Shown here: in pieces, positions 60,061-64,000 of the stretch
Layout of the letters: each line of letters starts with the position of its first letter
Position numbering within the stretch: the first letter of the stretch is position 1
DNA from: Natranaerofaba carboxydovora
GTDB lineage: Bacteria; Bacillota; Natranaerobiia; Natranaerobiales; Natranaerofabaceae
DNA length: 64,000 nucleotides
Direction of reading: 5' to 3'
NCBI RefSeq assembly: GCF_022539405.1
Contig: NZ_CP054394.1
Span: 684,501 to 748,500 of the forward strand
Notes under the pieces: model-generated
The model's input: only the letters and a program-made list of their open reading frames with translations
Told to the model about the DNA's origin: nothing
Database searches by the model: none
Program-made: the position numbers and the translations under genes

Positions 60061-62667
60061 GTGAGCCTCAAGGAGATCATGCAAAGAGGTATCAAGAGGA
60101 GAACGTTTTTGACTGTAACTGGAGTTACTGGTATTGCTGCCTTCTTCGGTCTTGGATGCGAGCCGGAAGAGGTAGACGAGCCTGAAGAAGTGGATGAGCT
60201 TCTTCACTATGATCCAGCGGAATTGGATTATGACGAGGGGGAATGGAAACCTACAGGATGTTCTGGATGTACTTCCTGGTGTGCTAAAGTAGCACAGGTT
60301 ATTGACGGTAGGGTAGTAAGAGTTCAGGGTAATCCTGAATCAAAGCTTCATGGTGAGTCTAGTTGTCCAAGGGTACATCTTACATTACAACAGGTATATG
60401 ACCCTGACAGACTTAAGCAACCAATGAGAAGGACTAATCCAAACAAAGGGTTAGATGAGGATCCGCAGTGGGAGCCAATCAGCTGGGACGAGGCAATGGA
60501 TGAACTGGCTGATAAGATTATGGATTTGATTGAAAGAGACGAAGCTCATAAGTTTGCTCTTTTTAGAGGACGTTACACTAGCTTAAATTCAATTAATTAT
60601 GGAACTCTTCCAAGTTTATTGGGTAGCCCAAATAACATTTCTCACAGTTCAATCTGTGCTGAAGCTGAGAAGTGGGGACCATATTACACTGAAGGAATGT
60701 GGGGATATCGTGATCATGATTTGGACAACACGAAGTATGCCATATTCTGGGGTGTAGATCCACTATCAACCAACAGAATGGTTTCTTCAATGTTAGATGT
60801 ATGGCCAAAGATGATGGAAAATGGAGCCAAAGTAGTTGTAATTGATCCTAGATATTCAGCGAGTGCTTCTAAAGCCCACGAATGGCTACCTGTGAAAAGT
60901 GGTGGAGACGGTGCAATGGCTTTAGCTATGGCACATGTAATTTTGAAAGAAGGATTATGGTGCAGAGAATTTGTTGGTGACTTTGTAAATGGTGGAGAAT
61001 TTGTACCAGGAGAAGAAGTAAATGAAGATGATTTTGAAGAAACAGAAACTAAAGGTGTAGTTAAGTGGTGGAATTTAGAACTTAAAGATAGAACCCCTGA
61101 GTGGGCAGAAGATATATGTGGAATTTCAGCAGAGGATATTGAAAGAATTGCAATTGAATTTGCAGAAGCTGCGCCACAGGCTACATGTTGGATGGGTGGC
61201 GGTGCTGTTATGCAGATTAGAGGAGCTCCTAACTCTATGGCTGTTACAGCGCTTAATGGTCTTGTTGGTGCGGTTGATAGAGAAGGTGCTACTTCTGATG
61301 GAATGGGAGCACCAACCAATTCATTCCCAAGCGCAGATGATTTTTCAAGAGATATGGTAGATGATAGAAAGATAGACCAGCGTGGAACTCTTCAAATGCC
61401 AGCTATTGCTGATGGTGGCATAAGTTCGCCTGGTGTTGTTACTAATAACGTAGCAAGAGCTCTAAATGATGAGGATCCATATATGTTAGAGGTAGTTTGG
61501 AGTTACTGGAACAACTGGAACTATTCGGGTCCAGGAACAGATCGCTGGAATGAAGCATTGGCTAAACTAGACTTCTTAGTACATTCTGGAACTCATGAAA
61601 ATGAGATGGCATGGTTTGCAGACCTACTTCTACCATCAACTCATCATATGTTTGAACAGTACAGTATCCTTAGCCAAAAGGCAAGGCGTTATACTCATCT
61701 GTGGATGGGTAGTAGAGTAATAGATCCGGTATTTGATGTGAAAAACCCAGAAACTGAAATGGTATATATGTTAGCTGAGAAGTTAGAGGAAAAAGGGTTT
61801 TCAAATGTAATGGATTGGATCCAGACTTTTGAGGATCCAGAGACTGGCGACACTCCAGGAGATCCAATAGAATTTGAAGAAATAGCATGTAAGATTATGA
61901 CTCAGCCAATTTGGGATCCTGATGAGGAAACAGATGGAGATCAATTCAATGGTTGGGAAGACTTCAAGGAAGTTGGGGTCTATAATTCTGACAAGTATCC
62001 TGAAAGACATCGTTGGGGTAATTTTGATACAGAATCAGGTAAGTATGAGTTCTATCCTGAAAGAATGAAGAAATACTTTGAAGAATTTGCTGAAGAAAAA
62101 GGTATTTCCGTAGAAGAGTTACTAGAAGCATGTGATTATCAAGTTCCTGATGATTTAGATAAATTCTATGTACCGCATTATCAAGAACCTCTTATCCCAG
62201 GGCAGGATCAAGAAGATGAGTATCCATTAACCTTTATAGACTCTAAGAGTAGGTTAAATAGAGAAGGTCGTGCGCCTAACTGCTACTGGTATTATGAATT
62301 AAATGATGTAAATCCTGGTATGAAACCTGATGAAGATTCAGCACTAATCAACCCAGATGATGCAGCAGAATATGGAATAGAAGATGGGGATGAAATTAGA
62401 ATCATTTCACCTACTGGGGAGCCTGGAGAAGCAGTTTGTACAGCTAGAGTATTCCCAGGTGTACGCCCTGGAGAGATAGTAAAGGCGTTTGGTCAGGGTC
62501 ACTGGTCCCACGGTAGAGTAGCTGCAGGCGTCAACTCTAGGGATGATTATGATAGAAATAACCCAAGAGGTGGAAATAACAACGATATAATCCCAGCAGT
62601 GTACGAAAAATTAAGTGGAAGCACAGTTTTCTATGCTGGAACTAAAGTAAGAATAGAAAAAATATAA
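60061..62667 (+). CDS. ArrA-like molybdopterin oxidoreductase, Tat-exported
   Basis: About 868 residues from GTG 60061 (GGAGGTG seven bases upstream). Twin-arginine signal KRRTFLTVTGVTGIAAFFG, then Cys and a tandem EPEEVD repeat. The 4Fe-4S Cys lie in GCSGCTSWCAKV and, after about 28 residues, SSCPRVH. The Mo-ligand region RGRYTS, GSPNNISHSSICAEAEKW (Cys, near 197) and GPYYTEGMWGY best recalls respiratory arsenate reductase ArrA; thiosulfate or tetrathionate reductases are alternatives. C-terminal molydopterin-binding domain from about 720. Operon with the ferredoxin subunit. Confidence 0.85.
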   Translation: MSLKEIMQRGIKRRTFLTVTGVTGIAAFFGLGCEPEEVDEPEEVDELLHYDPAELDYDEGEWKPTGCSGCTSWCAKVAQVIDGRVVRVQGNPESKLHGESSCPRVHLTLQQVYDPDRLKQPMRRTNPNKGLDEDPQWEPISWDEAMDELADKIMDLIERDEAHKFALFRGRYTSLNSINYGTLPSLLGSPNNISHSSICAEAEKWGPYYTEGMWGYRDHDLDNTKYAIFWGVDPLSTNRMVSSMLDVWPKMMENGAKVVVIDPRYSASASKAHEWLPVKSGGDGAMALAMAHVILKEGLWCREFVGDFVNGGEFVPGEEVNEDDFEETETKGVVKWWNLELKDRTPEWAEDICGISAEDIERIAIEFAEAAPQATCWMGGGAVMQIRGAPNSMAVTALNGLVGAVDREGATSDGMGAPTNSFPSADDFSRDMVDDRKIDQRGTLQMPAIADGGISSPGVVTNNVARALNDEDPYMLEVVWSYWNNWNYSGPGTDRWNEALAKLDFLVHSGTHENEMAWFADLLLPSTHHMFEQYSILSQKARRYTHLWMGSRVIDPVFDVKNPETEMVYMLAEKLEEKGFSNVMDWIQTFEDPETGDTPGDPIEFEEIACKIMTQPIWDPDEETDGDQFNGWEDFKEVGVYNSDKYPERHRWGNFDTESGKYEFYPERMKKYFEEFAEEKGISVEELLEACDYQVPDDLDKFYVPHYQEPLIPGQDQEDEYPLTFIDSKSRLNREGRAPNCYWYYELNDVNPGMKPDEDSALINPDDAAEYGIEDGDEIRIISPTGEPGEAVCTARVFPGVRPGEIVKAFGQGHWSHGRVAAGVNSRDDYDRNNPRGGNNNDIIPAVYEKLSGSTVFYAGTKVRIEKI

Positions 62668-62730
62668 TTAAATAAACATTGACTTAAGCTTTAACTTATA
62701 TGAATTATAAGAAATCAGGAGGTGTAATAA

Positions 62731-63414
62731 GTGGCTAAGTATGGAATGGTCATTGACCTGGCAAGATGTGCTGGCTGTGGTGCCTGTGTAATGGCATGCA
62801 AGGCTGAGAATAATGTGCCAAAAGGTGTAAAATGGGCTAATTATAAAGTAGAGTACAGCGGAGAATTCCCAAATGTAGAATTTAGTTATATACCGACGCA
62901 ATGTAATCATTGTGATGATGCTCCTTGTGTTGAAGGGTGCCCTGCAAAGGGTGAAGCACTATATTATTCAGATAATGGAATGACTTTATTAAATCCTGAA
63001 GAATGTGTTCAGTGTAAAGCATGTGTGGACAATTGCCCTTATGATCAAATGAGTTTTAATGATGAAGAAGCTCATGAGTTTTGGAGAGATGAAAAAGGAG
63101 AGGAAGTAGCTGAAGCAGCAGGAAGTCCGGAAGTTGTTCCTTACTACAACCCAAATAGAGCACTAACTTATCAAGGGGTTAGAGGTGTAGATTATCCAGA
63201 AAAATGTACTTTCTGTGACCACAGGGTTTTAGTAGGAGGAAAAGAACCTGCTTGTGTAGAAGCTTGTCCTTGCAAAGCAAGAATCTTTGGAGATCAAGAA
63301 GACCCTGATAGTGAATTAAATCAACACTTAGAACAAAACGAAGAACATGATGCAGGTGTACTTGGAGATACCGAGCCGAATGTATTTTATGTAAATGAAT
63401 ATCAAAATAAGTAA
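62731..63414 (+). CDS. Four-cluster ferredoxin-type subunit (ArrB/PhsB-like)
   Basis: 227 residues from GTG behind AGGAGGTG. Four Cys clusters: RCAGCGACVMACK, QCNHCDDAPCVEGCP, ECVQCKACVDNCPYDQ and KCTFCDHRVLVGGKEPACVEACP (within two lines of the chain). No signal peptide, so it is probably carried out by the Tat signal of its partner. Passes electrons to the molybdenum subunit. No membrane anchor gene is visible before the window ends. Confidence 0.93.
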   Translation: MAKYGMVIDLARCAGCGACVMACKAENNVPKGVKWANYKVEYSGEFPNVEFSYIPTQCNHCDDAPCVEGCPAKGEALYYSDNGMTLLNPEECVQCKACVDNCPYDQMSFNDEEAHEFWRDEKGEEVAEAAGSPEVVPYYNPNRALTYQGVRGVDYPEKCTFCDHRVLVGGKEPACVEACPCKARIFGDQEDPDSELNQHLEQNEEHDAGVLGDTEPNVFYVNEYQNK

Positions 63415-63454
63415 TAGAAACAACCTTGTATAAGTACAGATTATATGATAATCT

Positions 63455-63486
63455 AAAAGCGCTGCGGTAGTATCCGCAGCGCTTTT
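63455..63486 (+). terminator. Strong hairpin after the ferredoxin subunit gene
   Basis: AAAAGCGCTGCGG (63455-63467), loop TAGTAT, CCGCAGCGCTTTT (63474-63486): a perfect 13-bp stem. The T tract is short, so it may only partly stop transcription into the chaperone gene. Confidence 0.75.
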
Positions 63487-63558
63487 ACTAAGTATAAGAG
63501 ATCATAGTGATATAATGAGTAAGAGAAACTAAAATTTATTTAAAGGAGAGAGTTGTTT

Positions 63559-64000
63559 ATGAATACCGATCAAAATATTCTTGATAAAGATAAAATGACA
63601 CCTGTAAGATTTGGATTTTATAACCTGCTTAGTGCATCGTTGTATCAACCTGAAGAAGATCTGTTGGAAGAAAATTTTGTCGATGTATTAGTTGAGCTGG
63701 CAAAAAATTTTAACTTAGAACTCAATGATGAAGCTGAAAAATTAAGAGAGCTAATAACTGGGAAAAGCTGTGATCTAAAGGACTTGAAAGTTGACTATGC
63801 TAAACTTTTTGTTGGTCCTTCAAAACTTCTTGCACCTCCTTATGAATCAGTATATAAAGACGAAGGATATACAGTGATGGGTGATTCTACAATGAAAGTT
63901 AAAAAGTTTTATGAAAAGGCAGGCATGAAATTGGATGATGATTGCAAAGAGCCTCAGGATCATATAGCATTTGAAATGAATTTTATGTCATTTTTATGCG
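63559..64000 (+). CDS. TorD/DmsD-type molybdoenzyme chaperone (partial)
   Basis: ATG 63559 behind AAAGGAGAG; 147 residues before the window edge. Helical protein with VRFGFYNLLSASLYQP, VDYAKLFVGPSKLLAPPYESVY and EPQDHIAFEMNFMSFL, the TorD-family landmarks. Such chaperones guide cofactor loading and Tat export of the enzyme encoded upstream. Confidence 0.9.
   Translation, partial: MNTDQNILDKDKMTPVRFGFYNLLSASLYQPEEDLLEENFVDVLVELAKNFNLELNDEAEKLRELITGKSCDLKDLKVDYAKLFVGPSKLLAPPYESVYKDEGYTVMGDSTMKVKKFYEKAGMKLDDDCKEPQDHIAFEMNFMSFLC

Noticed and set aside
60714-61319. 201-codon antisense frame in the molybdoenzyme gene
   Set aside because: Ser/Pro-rich antisense translation of a strong coding gene; no RBS or promoter.
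1-64000. CRISPR array or cas genes
   Set aside because: No regularly spaced direct repeats and no Cas-like proteins were seen on either strand.

Overview
The window looks like part of the chromosome of a low-GC, anaerobic, probably halophilic or haloalkaliphilic Firmicute, in the style of Natranaerobius or Halanaerobiales. This rests on AT-rich DNA with strong Shine-Dalgarno sites and many TTG starts, very acidic secreted and electron-transfer proteins, the clostridial gene order dgt-dnaG-rpoD-(tRNAs)-trmK-nif3-zinc-ribbon-rnpB, a full anaerobic cobalamin pathway, 2-hydroxyacyl-CoA-dehydratase-like genes and a respiratory molybdoenzyme. The genus is an inference.

Layout. (1) 1-3646: end of a dGTPase-like gene, dnaG, rpoD, then a four-tRNA operon (Asn, Met, Glu, Val). 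(2) 3492-21510: an 18-kb genomic island between two 157-bp copies of the tRNA-Glu/tRNA-Val segment. A tyrosine recombinase sits at the left end. Cargo: a frameshifted lipoprotein gene, a two-gene unit with a PD-(D/E)XK-like nuclease, an IS66 element that has cut off the start of another gene, a DUF262/HNH protein, a restriction-modification operon with two related endonuclease-like proteins around one cytosine-5 methyltransferase, two decayed genes and a DnaQ-DinG exonuclease-helicase. (3) 21631-32000: core genes (trmK, nif3-like, zinc ribbon, RNase P RNA), two SurA-like lipoproteins, YjbQ, a radical SAM protein, a TrmI-like methyltransferase, and a three-gene operon of a 2-hydroxyacyl-CoA dehydratase-like enzyme with its activator. 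(4) 32046-54237: cobalamin region. The radical SAM gene and cbiA lie on +. A long minus-strand operon cbiM-Q-(O-D fusion)-ET-L-F-G-H-J-X-C is preceded by a cobalamin riboswitch and a terminator. The plus-strand genes cobU, cbiB, cobS, threonine kinase, cobD, cobO, cbiP and a HAD phosphatase complete the lower pathway. cobT and a canonical cobC are not in the window. (5) 54230-64000: modA facing modBC, tatA-tatC, a second YjbQ, a macro-domain protein, an isochorismatase-like protein, and a Tat-exported ArrA-like molybdopterin oxidoreductase with its four-cluster ferredoxin subunit and a TorD-type chaperone cut by the window end.

How it fits together. Molybdate uptake, Tat export, molybdoenzyme, Fe-S subunit and chaperone form one functional neighbourhood for anaerobic respiration. 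The cobalt importer and corrin genes sit under one B12-sensing leader. The island is a separate, partly decaying unit dominated by DNA-processing and defence-like genes. The observations most worth following are the island boundaries with their own tRNA promoter, the two-endonuclease R-M operon, the unassigned nuclease pair, the CbiO-CbiD fusion, and a repeated intergenic sequence in the cobalamin region.
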